Positions 9,286 to 21,250 of a stretch of DNA of 64,000 bases are shown here, piece by piece; within the stretch, counting starts at the first letter, position 1, and each line of letters starts with the position of its first letter. The notes beneath the pieces were generated by a model, which did no database searches, had not been told where the DNA came from, and saw only the letters and a list, made by a program, of their open reading frames with translations. Where the stretch lies: NCBI GenBank assembly GCA_963575745.1, contig CAUYUJ010005036.1, forward strand, positions 62,001 through 126,000, in the 5' to 3' direction. The position numbers were made by a program, and so were the translations under genes. This stretch comes from Prorocentrum cordatum (taxonomy: Eukaryota > Sar > Dinophyceae > Prorocentrales > Prorocentraceae).

Positions 9286-10775
9286 TGAGGCAGGCTGATG
9301 CTGAGGCTGAGGTGGCTGAGGCGGCTAAGGCTGAGGCCGAAGTGAAGGCAGACTCACGCTGAGGGCTGATGCAGGCCTGAGGCTGAGGCTGAAGCGGGTC
9401 GAGGCTGATGAGAGGAGCAGAACCAGCTGAGGTGAGGCTGAGCTGACTAGGCTGAGGTGAGGCAGGTGAGACTGAAAGCGAGGGCTGAAAGGCAGATTGA
9501 GGCCTGAGGCTGAAGGCAGGCGAGGCTGAGGCTGAGGACTTGAGCAGGCTGAGGCTGGAGGCTGAGGCAGGCTGATGCTGAGCAGGCGAGGATGAGGGCT
9601 GATGCTGGCTGAGCTGAGGCAGGCCGAGGCCGAAGGCCGAGGCTGAAGGCAGACTGAGCCTGAGGCTGAAGCAGGCTGCGGCTGAGGCCGAGGCAGACTG
9701 AGGCTGAGGCTGAGTCAGGCTGATGCTGTGGCAGGCTGCGGCTGAGGCTGAGGCTGATGCAGGCTGAGGCTGAGGCAGGCTGAGGCTGAGGCCGAGGCTG
9801 AAGGCAGACTGAGGCTGAGGCTGAAGCATGCTGAGGCTGAGGCTGAGGCTGAGCCTGAGGCAGGCTGAGGCTGAGGCTGAGGTGATGCAGGCCCGAGGTT
9901 TGGCAGCCTGAGCTGAGGCGAACGAAGAGGCTGAGGCAGGCTAGAGGCTGAGGCGAGGGCTGAGGCTGAGGCTGATGCAGGCTCGAGGCTGAGGCAGGCT
10001 GAGGCTGAGGCCGAGGCTGAAGGCAGACTGAGGCTGAGGCTGAAGCAGGCTGAGGCTGAGGCTGAGGCAGGCTGAGGCTGAGGCTGAGGCTGATGGCAGG
10101 CTGGCTGATGCTGAGGCAGGCTGAGGCTGAGGCTGAGGCTGATGCAGGCTGAGGCTGAAGCAGGCTGATGGCTGAGGCCGAGGCTGAAGGCAGACTGAGG
10201 CTGAGGCTGAAGCAGGCTGAGGCTGAGGCTGAGGCAGGCTGAGGCTGAGGCTGAGGCAGGCTGATGCTGAGGCAGGCTGAGGCTGAGGCTGAGGCTGATG
10301 CAGGCTGAGGCTGAGGCTGAGGCTGAGGCTGAGGCCGAGGCTGAAGGCAGACTGAGGCTGAGGCTGAAGCAGGCTGAGGCTGAGGCTGAGGCAGGCTGAG
10401 GCTGAGGCTGAGGCAGGCTGAGGCTGAGGCTGAGGCTGATGCAGGCTGAGGCTGAGGCAGGCTGAGGCTGAGGCCGAGGCTGAAGGCAGACTGAGGCTGA
10501 GGCTGAAGCAGGCTGAGGCTGAGGCTGAGGCAGGCTGAGGCTGAGGCTGAGGCAGGCTGAGGCAGGCTGAGGCTGAGGCTGAGGCAGGCTGATGGCAGCT
10601 GAGGCTGAGGCTGAGGCTGATGCAGGCTGAGGCTGAGGCAGGCTGAGGCTGAGGCCGAGGCTGAAGGCAGACTGAGAGGCTGAGGCTGAAGCAGGCTGAG
10701 GCTGAGGCTGAGGCAGGCTGAGCTGAGGCTGAGGCTGAGGCTGAGGCAGGCTGAGGCTGAGGCTGACTGCTAATG
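9286..10775. repeat. GGCTGA hexamer array with higher-order structure
   Basis: 1.5 kb of GGCTGA with variants. A longer period is marked by GCCGAGGCTGAAGGCAGACT recurring at about 9791, 10010, 10177, 10334, 10473 and 10654, giving a higher-order unit of 140-220 bp. Frames rich in Ser-Leu-Ser and Gln-Pro are translations of the repeat. Confidence 0.95.
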
Positions 10776-10924
10776 CAGGCCACTGCGACTGTCATCGCGA
10801 ATGCGACTACGACTGCGAGAACAGCAGAACTCTACAACTGGATTCTCATCTGAATCTTAAGGGGGATGCTTCCAGATATGCTCCTACACATCGCTGTTAG
10901 GTTGCTTTGCCGGGATAATTGAAT

Positions 10925-11515
10925 ATTTCGGGCCTTCTCGGAGGACGTCTTGGAGGGCTCTTGGGCCATCTTGGAGGCCATCTTGAGCGTCTTGGAGGCC
11001 TCTTCGGCCGTCTTGGGGGCCTCTTGGGGCCGTCTTGGGCCTCTTGGGCGATCTTTGGGGGCACTTGGGTTGTCTCGGGCCGCCGGAAGGCCGAACAAAA
11101 AGCAAATGCCACAATCCTTCAAACACTCATGGGAAATCAATGATTTAGGCCTTTTCGGGCCTTCCTGGAGGCCTCTTGGGCCGTCTTGGGCCATCTTAGT
11201 GCCATCTTCGGCCGTCTTGGTGGGCTCCTGGCCCGTCTGACGCCGTCGGAAGCCGTTTGGGGGGCCTCTCTGAGCCGACTTGGGGCCCTCTTGGAATGCT
11301 ACAGGGCCGTCTTGGAGGCCAACTTGGGCGTCTTAAAAGCCTCCTGGGCCGTCTTGGGGGCCTCTTGGGGCCGTCTTGGGGGCCTCTTGGGCCGTTCTGG
11401 GGCCATCTTTGAAGCCTCTTGGGCGATCTTTGGGCGAGGGGCTCTTGGGCCGTATCGGGCCGTCGGAAGGCCGAAACGAAGCAAATGTCAAAATCCTTCG
11501 CAAACCTAGGGGAAC
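10925..11515. repeat. 10-11-bp minisatellite, GGCCGTCTTGG orientation
   Basis: Degenerate units alternating GGCCGTCTTGG and GGCCTCTTGG. The block is divided by a spacer holding the palindrome AAATCAATGATTT (11134-11146) and an A-rich stretch AAAAAGCAAATG. Confidence 0.92.
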
Positions 11516-11639
11516 TCAGTTCCCAACCATCCTGTGGTGTTGGGTCCTCGTTTTGAAGAGACGGTGCCCCGCGTCTCCTCCCGCTGCCCCCTCCTCCTCC
11601 CCCTCCTCCCTCCTCCCTGCGCTTCACCCACCCAGTACA

Positions 11640-12900
11640 GCGCTTCGTGGCCCCATAGGGAGCCCCACCGAAGGCCCCAGTGGCAGGGTTCGCATGGCGG
11701 CCCCGCGTTTTGGCGCTCCCCTCACACGGTTCGTAGCCTCATAGGGAGCTCCACCGAAAGGCCCCGGTGGCAGGGTTCGCATGGCGGCCCCGCACCATTT
11801 TGGCACACCCCTCACACGTTTCGTGGCCCCATAGGGGGTTTCACCGAACGCCCCAGTGGCAGGGTTCGCATGGTGGCCCCGCGCCATTTTGGCGCACCCC
11901 TCACGGTTCGTGGCCCCATAGGGAGCTCCACCGAAGGCCCCAGAGGCAGGGTTCGCATGGCGGCCCCGCGCCAATTTGGTGCACCCCTCACACGGTTCGT
12001 GGCCCCATAGGGAGCTCCACCGAAGGCCCCAGTGGCAGGGTTCGCATGGCGGCCCCGCGCCATTTTGGCGCACCCCTCGCACGGTTCTTGGCCCCATAGG
12101 GGGCTCCACCGAAGGCCCCAGAGGCAGGGTTCGCATGGCGGCCCCGCGCCAGTTTGGTGCACCCCTCACACGGGTCGTGGCCCCATAGGGAGCTCCACCG
12201 AAGGCCCCCGTGGCAGGGTTCGCATGGCGGCCCCGCACCATTTTGGCGCACCCCTCACACGGTTCGTGGCCCCATAAGGAGCTCCACCGAAGGCCCCAGT
12301 GGCAGGGTTCGCACGGCGGCCCCGCGCCAGTTTGGTGCACCCCTCACACGGTTCGTGGCCCCATAGGGAGCTCCACCGAAGGCCCAGTGCCAGGGTTCGC
12401 ATGGCGGCCCCGCGCCATTTTGGCGCACCCCTCGCACGGTTTGTGGCCCCATAGGGGGCTCCACCGAAGGCCCCAGAGGCAGGGTTCGCATGGCGGCCCC
12501 GCGCCAGTTTGGTGCACCCCTCACACGGTTCCTAGCCCCATAGGGAGCTCCACCGAAAGGCCCCGGTGGCAGGGTTCGCATGGCGGCCCCGCGCCATTTC
12601 GGGGCACCCCTCACACGGGTCGTGGCCCCATAGGGAGTTCCACCGAACGCCCCAGTGGCAAGGTTCGCATGGCGGCCCCGCGCCAGTTTGGTGCACCCCT
12701 CACACGGTTCGTGGCCCCATAGGGAGCTCCACCGAATGCCCCAGAGGCAGGGTTCGCATGGCGGCCCCGCACCATTTTGGCGCACCCCTCACGCGGTTCG
12801 TGGCCCCATAGGGAGCTCCACCGAAGGCCCCAGTGGCAGGGTTCGCATGGCGGCTCCGCGCCAGTTTGGTGCACCCCTCACACGGTTCGTGGCCCCATGA
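11640..12900. repeat. 89-bp tandem array, ~14 copies
   Basis: Units start GGCCCCATAGGGAGCTCCAC and include GGTTCGCATGGCGG and CACCCCTCACACGG. Measured spacing is 86-90 bp, mostly 89. No gene is supported; frames on both strands are repeat peptides. A related 77-bp array sits at 39890-40270. Confidence 0.95.
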
Positions 12901-12942
12901 GGAATTCCCCTTGCTTCGTCCCACCTGCCCTGCTGTTTTCAC

Positions 12943-12970
12943 ACTTGCGTATGGTTGGGTCCTTCGCCTG
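12943..12970 (+). repeat. Conserved flank of the 89-bp array
   Basis: TGCGTATGGTTGGGTCCTTC with neighbours follows the last unit of this array. The same sequence follows the related array at 40313-40342, so array and flank travel together. Confidence 0.75.
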
Positions 12971-12984
12971 GATAATGTTTTTGT

Positions 12985-13560
12985 TACCTTTTCTGGCCTT
13001 CCTGGAGGCCCTCTTGGAAGCCTCTTGGGCCGTCGTGGGCCAGCTTCGAGCCAACCTCGGCCATCTTGGTGGGCTCCTGGCCCGTCTGACGCCGTCGGAA
13101 GCCGTTTGGGAGGCCTTTCTGGGCCGACTTCGGGCCCTCTTGGGGTGCTCCAGGGCCGTCTTAGAGGCCATCTTGGGCGTCTTGGAGGCCTCTTGAGTCG
13201 TCTTTGTGCCCTCTTGGGGCCGTCTTGGGGGCCTCTTGGGCAGTCCCGAGGCCATCTTGGAGGCCTCTTGGGCGCTGTGGGGGCGATTTTTGGGGCCTCT
13301 TGGGCCGTCTTGGGTCGTCTTGGGTCGTCGGAGAGCCGAGAAAAAGCAAATGACCTAAGAAAAATTAATGATTCTGACCTCTTCGGGTCCTCCTGGAGGA
13401 CCTCTTGGAGGCTACTTGGGCCGTCTTGGAGGCATCTGGGGGGCCTCTTGGGCCGTCTTGGGCCGTCTTGGACTCTCTTGGGCCGTCTTGGAGGTCGTCT
13501 TGGACCATCTTGGGCCAACGTGGCCATCTTGGAGGCCACCTTGAGCCGTCTTGGAGAATT
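12985..13560. repeat. Minisatellite block, GGCCGTCTTGG orientation
   Basis: Same 10-11-bp family as at 10925. It runs into the inverted repeat centred near 13700, where the orientation reverses. Confidence 0.92.
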
Positions 13561-13855
13561 TGTTGTGGACGTTGAGGTCGTTTGCGGGCCTGGAGCTCCC
13601 TCCTGGGACCCCGGCGGGACGGGCCGAAGCGCCAAGGGGAGTTCTTTTGGAACAAAAACAAAACCAAAACCGTAAGAAGTCCAGCACGCCAGGCACCCTG
13701 TGATGAATCCACAGGGGGCGGCGGATTTCGGTTTTGATTTTGGTTCTCTTCCAAAAGAACTTCCCCTGGGGCTTCGGCCTGTCCCGCCAGGGTGCCGGGA
13801 AGGACCCCCAGACCCGCAAACGACCTCAACGTCCAGAACAAAATTCTCCAAGACG
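13545..13855. repeat. Inverted repeat, ~130-bp arms, at a strand switch
   Basis: The left arm (about 13545-13675) includes GACGTTGAGGTCGTTTGCGG and CGGGACGGGCCGAAG. The right arm (about 13725-13855) is its imperfect reverse complement. The centre (13680-13720) holds half of the double-hairpin module (CAGGGGGCGGCGG). The minisatellite flips strand across it. Confidence 0.85.
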
Positions 13856-15109
13856 GCTCAGTATGGCCTCCAAGACGGCCAAGATGGTTCTCAAGCTCGC
13901 CCAAGATGGTCCTAGACGGCCTCCCAGACGGCCCAAGAGGGTCCCAGATACGCCCAAGTTCGCCCAAGAAGCCTCCAAGACGGCCGAAGAGGCCCCCAAG
14001 AGGTCCTCCAGGAGGGCCCGAAGAGGCCAAAAAAGTTGGTTTTCCTGAGGGTTTTCAAGGATTTTGGCATTTGCTTCTTCTCGGCATTCCGACGGCTCAA
14101 GACGGCCCAAGAGGCCTTCAAGATCGCCCCAAGATCGTCCACGAGGCCTACAAGATGGCCCCATGAGGGCCAAGGAAGCCTCCAAGACGGCTCAGATTGC
14201 CTGAAAATGCCTCCAAGATGGCCTAAGACGCACCGAAGACGGCCTAAGATGGCCTCAAGATGGCCCTAGACGGCGCAAGAGGACCCCTAAGAGGCCTTCA
14301 AGACGGGCCAAGAGCCCTCCAAGAGGTCCTCCAGGTGGGTCCGAAGAGGCCAAAATGGTTGAGTTCCTTATGTTTTGGAAGGTCTTTGGCATTTGCTTCT
14401 TCTAAACGTTCCGACGGCCCCAAGATCGCCCACGACGCCTCCAAGACGGCCCCACGACGGCCCAAGAGGCCCCCAAGAGGGCCCCAAGAGGGCCCAAGAG
14501 GCCTCCGAGACGGCCAGAATTGCCTCTAAGACGGCTCAGATGGCCCCAAGATGTCTCCAAGATGCACCCAAGACGGCCTGAGATGGCCTCAAGATGGCAT
14601 CAAGATGGCCCGAGACGGCCCAAGGGGCCCAAGACGGCCCAAAAGGCGTCCAGGAGGTCTTCCAAGAGGGCGCGAAGAGGCCAAAATCATTGATTTCCCA
14701 AAAGTTTTTGACAGATTTTGGAATTTGCTTCGTCTCCGCATTCCGACGGCTCAAGACGGCGCAAGAGGCCCCCAAGATCGCCCAAGAGGCCTCCAAGATG
14801 GCCGCATGACGGCCCAAAAGGCTCCCAAGACGGCCCCAAGAGGCCCCCCAACGGCCCAAGAGACCTCCAAGACGCCCAAGATGGCCTCTAAGAACACCTG
14901 ATATGCCCCAAGAGGGCCCCAAGACGACCCAGACAGGCCACCAAGACGGCGTCCGACGGCGTCAGACAAGCCAGGAACGCCCTAAGACGGCCAAAGAGGC
15001 CCCGAAGAAGCCCCCAAAGGCCTACAAAAACCCTCCAAGATGCCTACAGGAAGCTCCCAGGAGGCCCCAAGAGTGCCCCAAGAGGCGCCCCAAGAGGCGC
15101 CCAAGAGGC

Positions 15110-15345
15110 CTCCTCCTCCTCCTTCTCCTCCTCCTCCTCTTTTTTCCTCATCCTCCCCCTCCTCCTCTTCTTGCTCCCCCACGCGTTCCCCGCAGTCTTT
15201 CCAAATCGACTCGGGGAACAACTGGCCCGATAGCTTGGCCAAGCTCTGGCCCAGCTGTTGGCCACAGAGGCGCTTCCAAAGGGGCAGGGGGCGGCGGTGA
15301 CTCGCCGTAGGCGTCTTTGATCCGCCGCCCCCTGTCGATTCATCG
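15110..15345 (-). repeat. Double-hairpin module copy with CCT tract
   Basis: Minus-orientation copy: CCT/CTT tract, degenerate second hairpin (CGTTCCCCG...CGGGGAACAA), then the GC hairpin CAGGGGGCGGCGG...CCGCCGCCCCCTG at about 15279-15334. Confidence 0.8.
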
Positions 15346-16729
15346 CAAGGGTGCCTGGCGTGCTAGATTATTTCGGTTTGGTTTTGGTTCTTTTTCCAGA
15401 AAGAACTCCCCCTGGGGCTTCGGCACGTCCCGCCAGCCACCCGAAAGGCCCGGAATTCTCCCAAAAACTCTTCCAAGACGGCTCAAGATGGTTTTCAAAA
15501 CCGCCCTGATGGCCTAAGATGGCCTCCAAGATGCCTCCGAGACGGCCAAGATGATCTCAAGTTCGCCCAAAATGGTCCATGATGGCCCCCCAGACGGCCC
15601 AAGAGGGTCCCAGATACGTCCAAGTTCGCCCAAGAAGCCTCCAAGACGGCCCGAGAGGCCTCCAAGAGGTTTTCCAGGTTGGCCCGAAGAGGCCAAAATC
15701 ACTAATTTTCCTTGGGGTTGGGGTTTTGAAAGATTTTGGCATTTGTGTCTTCTTGGGTTTCCGGCGGCCCCACGACGGCCCAAGAGGCCCCCAAGAGGGC
15801 CCTAAGAGGGCCCAAGAGGCCTCTAAGATGGCCTCAGGACTGCCCAAGAGGCCCCCAAGACGGCCCCAAGAGGGCACAAAGACGACCCAAAAGGCCTCCA
15901 AGACGCCCAAGATGGCCTCTAAGACGGCCCTGGAGCACCCCAAGAGGGCCCGAAGTCGGCCCAAGAAGGCTTCCCAAACGGCTTCCGACGGCGTCAGACA
16001 GGCCAGGAGCCCACCAAGATGGCCGAAGTTGGCTCGAATCTGGCCCAAGACGGCCCAAGACGGCCTCCAAGAGTCCATAGGTTTTCGAAGGATTTTGACA
16101 TGTGCTCCGTTTCCGCCTTCCGACGGCCCGATACGGCCCAAGAGCCCCCAAAGATCGCCCAAAGATCGCCCACGAGGCCTCCAATATGGCCCCTGAACTG
16201 CCCAAGAGGCCCCCAAGACGGCCCCAAAGAGGCCCCCGAGACGGCCCAGGAGGCTTTTAAGACGCCCAAGTTGGCCTCCAAGACGGCCCTGGTGCATTCC
16301 AAGAGGGCCCCAAGTCGGCTCAGAGAGGCTCCCCAAACGGCTTCCGACGGCGTCGGACGGGCCAGGGGCCCACCAAGACGGCCGAAGATGGCACTAAGAT
16401 GGCCCAAGACGGCCCAAGAGGCATTCAAGAGGGCCTCCAGAAAGGCCCGAAAAGGCCAAAATCATTGATTCCCCATGAGTTTTTGAAGGATTGTGGCATT
16501 TGCTCTTTTTCGGCCTTCCGACGGCCCGAGACGGCCCAAGTGCCCCCAAAGATCGCCCAAGAGGCCCAAGACGGCCCCAAGAGGCCCCCAAGACGGCCGC
16601 AAGAGGCCCCCAAGACGGCCGCAGAGGCCTCCAAGACGCTCAAGATGGCCTCCAAGACGGCCCAAGAGCCCTCCAAGACGTCAGGCCCGAAAGATTCAAA
16701 ATGGCCTCCAGACGGCCAAGATGACCTTC

Positions 16730-16925
16730 AAGATGCCCACGTGTTCCCTGAAGGCTTTCCAAACCGATTCGGGGAACACATGGTCCGATAGCTTGGCAGG
16801 TCTGGCCTCAACGTTCGGCCACATAGGCGCTTCCAAAAAGGCAGGGGGCGGCGGTGATTCGCCGTAGGCGTCTTCGATCCGCCGCCCCCTGTAGATTCAT
16901 CGCAAGGGTGCCTGGCGTGCTGAAT
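16730..16925 (-). repeat. Double-hairpin module copy
   Basis: Nearly the reverse complement of the copy at 31145-31320. The GC hairpin (13-bp stem) lies at 16842-16891 and the TTCCCTGAA/TTCGGGGAA hairpin near 16738-16780. The flanking minisatellite (16400-16720) also matches 31340-31640 in reverse complement. Confidence 0.85.
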
Positions 16926-17784
16926 CCTCTCGGCTTTGATTTTGGTTCTTTTTCCGAAAAAGCTCATCCTGGGCTTCGGCCCGTCCCGCCGGCCACCCAG
17001 AAAGATTGCCAAGGACCTCAATCCGGAAAAAGAGCCTCCAAGATGGTCCAAGATGGTCTTCAAGATGGCAACGTTGGCCCAAGATGGCCTCCAAGATGGT
17101 CCAAGATGGCCTCCAAGTCCGCCCAAGATGGTCCTTGACAGCCTCCAAGACGGCCCAAGAGGGTCCAAGATACCTCCAAATTCACCACCCAAGAAGCCTC
17201 CAAGACTGCCCAAGAGGTCTCCAAGAGGTCCTTCAGTAGGGCCCGAAGAAGCCAAAATCGTTGATTTTCCCAGCGGTTATGAAAGATAATGGCATTTGCC
17301 TCTTCTCGGCATTCCGAAGGCTCAAGACGGCAAGAGGCCGCCAAGATCGCCCAAGATCGCCCACGAGGCCTCCAAGAGGGCCCCATGACGGCCCAAGAGG
17401 CCCCCAAGACGGCCCCAAGAGGGCCCCAAGACGGGCCAAGAGGCCTCCAAGACGCCCAAGATGGCCTTCAAGACGGCGCCGAAGCGCCCCAAGAGGGCCC
17501 CAAGCCAATTCAGAGAGGCCCCCAAGACGGCTCCCGACGGCGTCAGACGGGCCAGGGGCCCACCAAGATGGCCGAAGTTGGCTCGAAGCTGGCCCAAGAC
17601 GGCCCAAGAGGCCTCCAAGAGGGCATCCATGAAGGCCAGAAAAGGGTTAACATATGCTTTTCAATAGGTTTTCGAAAGACTTTGACATGTGCTCCGTTTC
17701 CGCCTTCCGACGGCCCGATACGGCCCAAGAGCCCCCAAAGATCGCACAAAGATCGCCCAAGAGGCCTCTAAGATGGCCCCAGAA

Positions 17785-17829
17785 CGGCCCAAGAGGCCCC
17801 CAAGACGGTCTTGGGGGCCTCTTGGACCG
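17785..17829. repeat. Palindrome at minisatellite strand switch
   Basis: Two 22-base arms with one mismatch around a single central G (17807); the inner 16 bases of each arm match exactly. To the left the minisatellite reads CCAAGACGGCC, to the right GGCCTCTTGG. Confidence 0.92.
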
Positions 17830-18877
17830 TCTCTGGGGCCTCTTTGGGCTGTTTGGGGCCCTCTGGGGCCGCCTTGGGGCCCCCTTGGGTGTTTATTGGG
17901 CCTTCTTGGGGCCATCTTGGAGGCTGCTTGGGCCGCCATGGGCTTCTGAGAGGCGGAGAAGGCGAGAACGCTAAAATCTGTTGAAAACAACAGGAAAATC
18001 AATGATTTTGGCTTCTGGAGGCGCTCTTGTGGGCGCTCTTGGGGTCCCTTGGGCCGTCTTGGGGGCTTTCGGGGCCTTCTTGGGGCCATCTCGGGTCGTC
18101 TTGGGGCAGTCGCTGTGAGGCCTTTGGGGGGCTTCTTTGGAGCCTTTGGGAGGCTTCTTGAAGACATCTTGGAGGCCTCTTGGGGGCTTTTTGGGGCCCC
18201 TTGGGGGCCCCTTGGGGGCCTCTTGGGGGCCTCTTGGGGCCTCTTGGGGGCGTCTTTGGCGGTTATGCCGTCTTGGGGTCCCCTTCGGCCGTCATAGGGG
18301 CCTCTTGGACCGTCTTGGGGGCCTCTTTGGGCCGTCTTGGGGTTCTGTTGGGCCGTCTCGGGGCCCTCTTGGGGGTTTCTTGGGTTGTGCTGGAGCGATT
18401 TGCGAAGCTGCTTGGGCCGCAAAGGCGAGAACGCTAAAATAGTGCCCAAACCATAGGAAAATCAATGATTTTGGCCTCTGGAGGCGCAGTTGTGGGCGCT
18501 CTTGGGGCCCTCTTGGGCCGTCATTTGGGCTTTTTTGGGCCCTCTTGGAACCATCTCGGACCGTCTCGGGGCCGTTTTGGCCCGCACAGAGCCCATCTTG
18601 AACCGTCTTGGCGCCCTCTCGGCCCCCCAAGAGGCCCAAGAGGTCGAAATCATCGATTTTCAATAAGTTTTGGTAGGTTTCTGAGCCCCGGGAGGGGGGG
18701 GGGCACTTTGGTCCGGCGGTGTGGCGCAGCTCCCAAGGGGGGTTAGGGGGGGAGACGTAATAATGTAACACGATACAACATGTGGCAACTATGCAATCAT
18801 TGGATCAATTGGATACGTTGCAGTAAGGCGTTCGCCGAAAAACGCTGCCGCTCAGCACGTCACCTCCGGACGTGGAT
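17808..18877 (+). repeat. Minisatellite segment with conserved unique flank
   Basis: Minisatellite with two AAAATCAATGATTTT spacers (about 17994 and 18457), followed by a unique flank (18685-18877) containing CAATTGGATACGTTGCAGTA and CACCTCCGGACGTGG. The whole segment recurs in reverse complement at 33017-34090. Confidence 0.88.
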
Positions 18878-18889
18878 TCTTAGGCTTAC

Positions 18890-19840
18890 GCCACACCGCC
18901 GACCCCTTGGGGGCCTTTTCGGGGGCGGGCGGGCTGTATTCGGACTCTCTTAGGTCGTCTCGTGGACTCTTTCGGTGGCGTTTTTGGGACTTTCTTCTCC
19001 AATGTGTCTTGGTTGTGTCTTGGGGTGGTTTTACGGTCTTTTGGTGCACTGCGAGAAGCCACGGAAGTTGCGAGGAATCTGACTGCCGGGGACGGGATGG
19101 ATAGGAGGACGTGGAGGTGCGAGGACGGGGGGAGGAGCAGAAGGCGGAGAAGGTGGAAGGTGTGCTGGTGGAGGGAAGATGACCCAGAGAGCTGAAGGGG
19201 AAGGAGGGAAGAGGGGGCGAAAAAGAGGATGAAAAAGACCAGGAAAATACGACGCGGAAGACAAGGGCGGCGACGGACTGGCGCCGTCGTGCGAATCCTC
19301 TCGGGGGCCTGCGGGAGGGAGTTTGGATGCTTCTGGGGAGCTGTTTTGGGGCCTTTTTGGGGCCTCTTTTGGACTTCTAGGGGGCCTCTTGGGCGCCTCT
19401 TGGGGCCGCTTGGGGGCCCCTTGGGGCCTCCTGGGTGCCTTTTGGGGCGGAAAGCTCGAATTTTAGGTTCGTGGTCCCCGTCTGGAGCCTTTCTTGGGGG
19501 CCTCTTGGGGCCCTCTTGAGCTGTCTTGAGGCCCTCTTGGGCCGTCTTGAAGCCCTCGTCTTGGGGCTCACTTGGGGGCCTCTTGGGTCGTCCTGGAGCG
19601 TCGGAAGCTGAGAAAAGCGAGAAGGCCAAAAACTTAGAGAAAAAAAACAAATGAAAAGCAATGATTTTGGCCTCTTGGGGCCCTCTTGGGAGGCCTCTTG
19701 GAAGCCTCTTCGGGCGTCTTGGCGGCATCTTGGGCCGTCTGAAGGTAATCTTCACCGTCTTCGAGCGATTTTTCGGCGACTCGGGGCCCTCTTGGACCGT
19801 CTTCAGAGCTTCTTGGGAGCCTCTTGGCTCGTTTTGGGTC
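18890..19840. repeat. Unassigned sequence, then minisatellite
   Basis: 18890-19300 is mixed sequence with purine-rich parts and no gene I can support. 19300-19840 returns to the GGCCTCTTGG minisatellite with one spacer near 19650. Confidence 0.7.
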
Positions 19841-19844
19841 CCCC

Positions 19845-21250
19845 AGCTGATTTTCTGGAACGGATGACCCCCCCCCGGCCCGCGCCGGGGAAGCCCGGAC
19901 CAGCCGGCCGGGCCCCCCCCCCCTCCAAATCGACCGGACCAGGCTCCCGGGGGAGGGGTTTGGGGAGGGGAAAGAATCTCATACGCCGATGACCCCCAAG
20001 GGGTCGGCAGATTCCATCCCCTGGCGCGTAGCGGCCGTTCCCCCAGCCACCGGCGGCGCGCATCCGCTTGCCCAGAGCCCGCCGTCCCGCGACAGCGAGG
20101 CTTCTCCCCCGCCCCCCAGGTACAGTCGGGGCCCTGAAGAAGGAACCCTTTTTGTTAGGGAGGGGCTCCGTGTTCCTTAGTTGCTTTGCAATGATCTTCG
20201 GGTGTTCCTATGTTTTCCTGAGGTTTTCCATGGAACATCGGAGTTTCATATATGGGAAAAAGGGGCCTCGTTCCTTATTTATCGTTCCTTAGGTCAACGC
20301 CCCGACTGTAGCGGTGACGATCGTACGTCGGGTGGGGCGTGCTCGCGCGCGTGGTGTGGCGATCGCAGCGCACCCTCCGGCTGGAGAAGCCTGGGCGGTC
20401 TGGTTTCATAGGGTCTCTGTTTGCAGAGGGAGGAGGCGGAGGAGGATGGACCTCCTACCCTGACGCGTCGATTAGTGAATTGGCCGTGTTCGGTTCGCGA
20501 GAGGGCGTCGCGGCCGTTAGTCTTGCGGGTCTAGGTCCGTCGGGTTCGGTCCCAGGCCGTTTTCCCTAAAGGGAGGTTTACTAAAGGGAGGTCTGTCAAC
20601 CGCCGAGAGGAGGCGGAGGAGGAGGAGGAGGAGGAGGAGGAGGAGAAAGGAAGAGCAGGAGGGATGGGGAGGAGCGAGGAGAGAGGAAAACGAAGCAGTG
20701 TTGTGGAATGTGAGGGCTGCGGAGCAATCGGTCTGGTGCAATTCGGGCTGCTTTCCATCAGGGCGCCAGTTTGGTTCAATTCGGCTTCGACTCTGGCTTG
20801 GCGTGAAATTTGGGCGAGCTGGTTTCATGGAGTCTCTGTTCGTTCTTCGTGGTTTCATTTGATTTCGGGGGGCGGGAGGGCATTAACGCAAAAATGGCCG
20901 AACCTTTGGATCCCCCAGATGAGTGAGAACATTTCACTGGCAGTTTGAAGTTTTGAGCCAGGGGGGGAAGACTTATCTGTGGAGGAGGAGGAGGAGGAGG
21001 AAGAGGAGGAGGAGGAGGAGGAGGAGGGTGGATGAGGCATCTTTGTCGTTCTCTTGTTTTTCCCTGCCCCTTCCCTGTCTTGTTGGGACTCTCAAGCGGC
21101 CATCGTCGAGCCAGCTTGCGGGCCTGTCCGGGCCCCCTTTGAGAGGTGCATGAACGTTTATGTGCATGTGCATACTCGTCATAGACATACGTATATTATC
21201 TGAAGGGCTTCGCCCTTTGCCAAAGGCACCCTCTGTGATAATTCGCGCCA
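19845..21250. other. No gene seen; GC hairpin and GGA tracts
   Basis: Contains a CCCCGGC/GCCGGGG hairpin (19873-19890), C-runs, and GGA tracts at 20590-20645 and 20980-21030. Frames here are short and unconvincing. Confidence 0.6.

Larger units (their letters stand above)
13840..17806. repeat. Long minisatellite block, CCAAGACGGCC orientation
   Basis: About 4 kb of the same family on the opposite strand. It is punctuated every 300-500 bp by a spacer with CCAAAATCATTGATTT-like sequence (near 14683, 15706, 16458 and 17254), and interrupted by two double-hairpin modules. Pro/Lys/Arg/Gly-rich frames here are not credible genes. Confidence 0.92.

Noticed and set aside
9941-10795. Long minus ORF of Ser-Leu-Ser/Gln-Pro composition
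   Set aside because: Pure translation of the GGCTGA array, which lacks stops in this frame.
11624-12785. Several ORFs of 70-240 residues on both strands
   Set aside because: All repeat the 89-bp unit; open because the unit has no stop in those phases.
12700-17800. Many Pro/Lys/Arg/Gly-rich ORFs up to 383 residues
   Set aside because: Minisatellite peptides; both strands are open alike and no motif or start context supports them.
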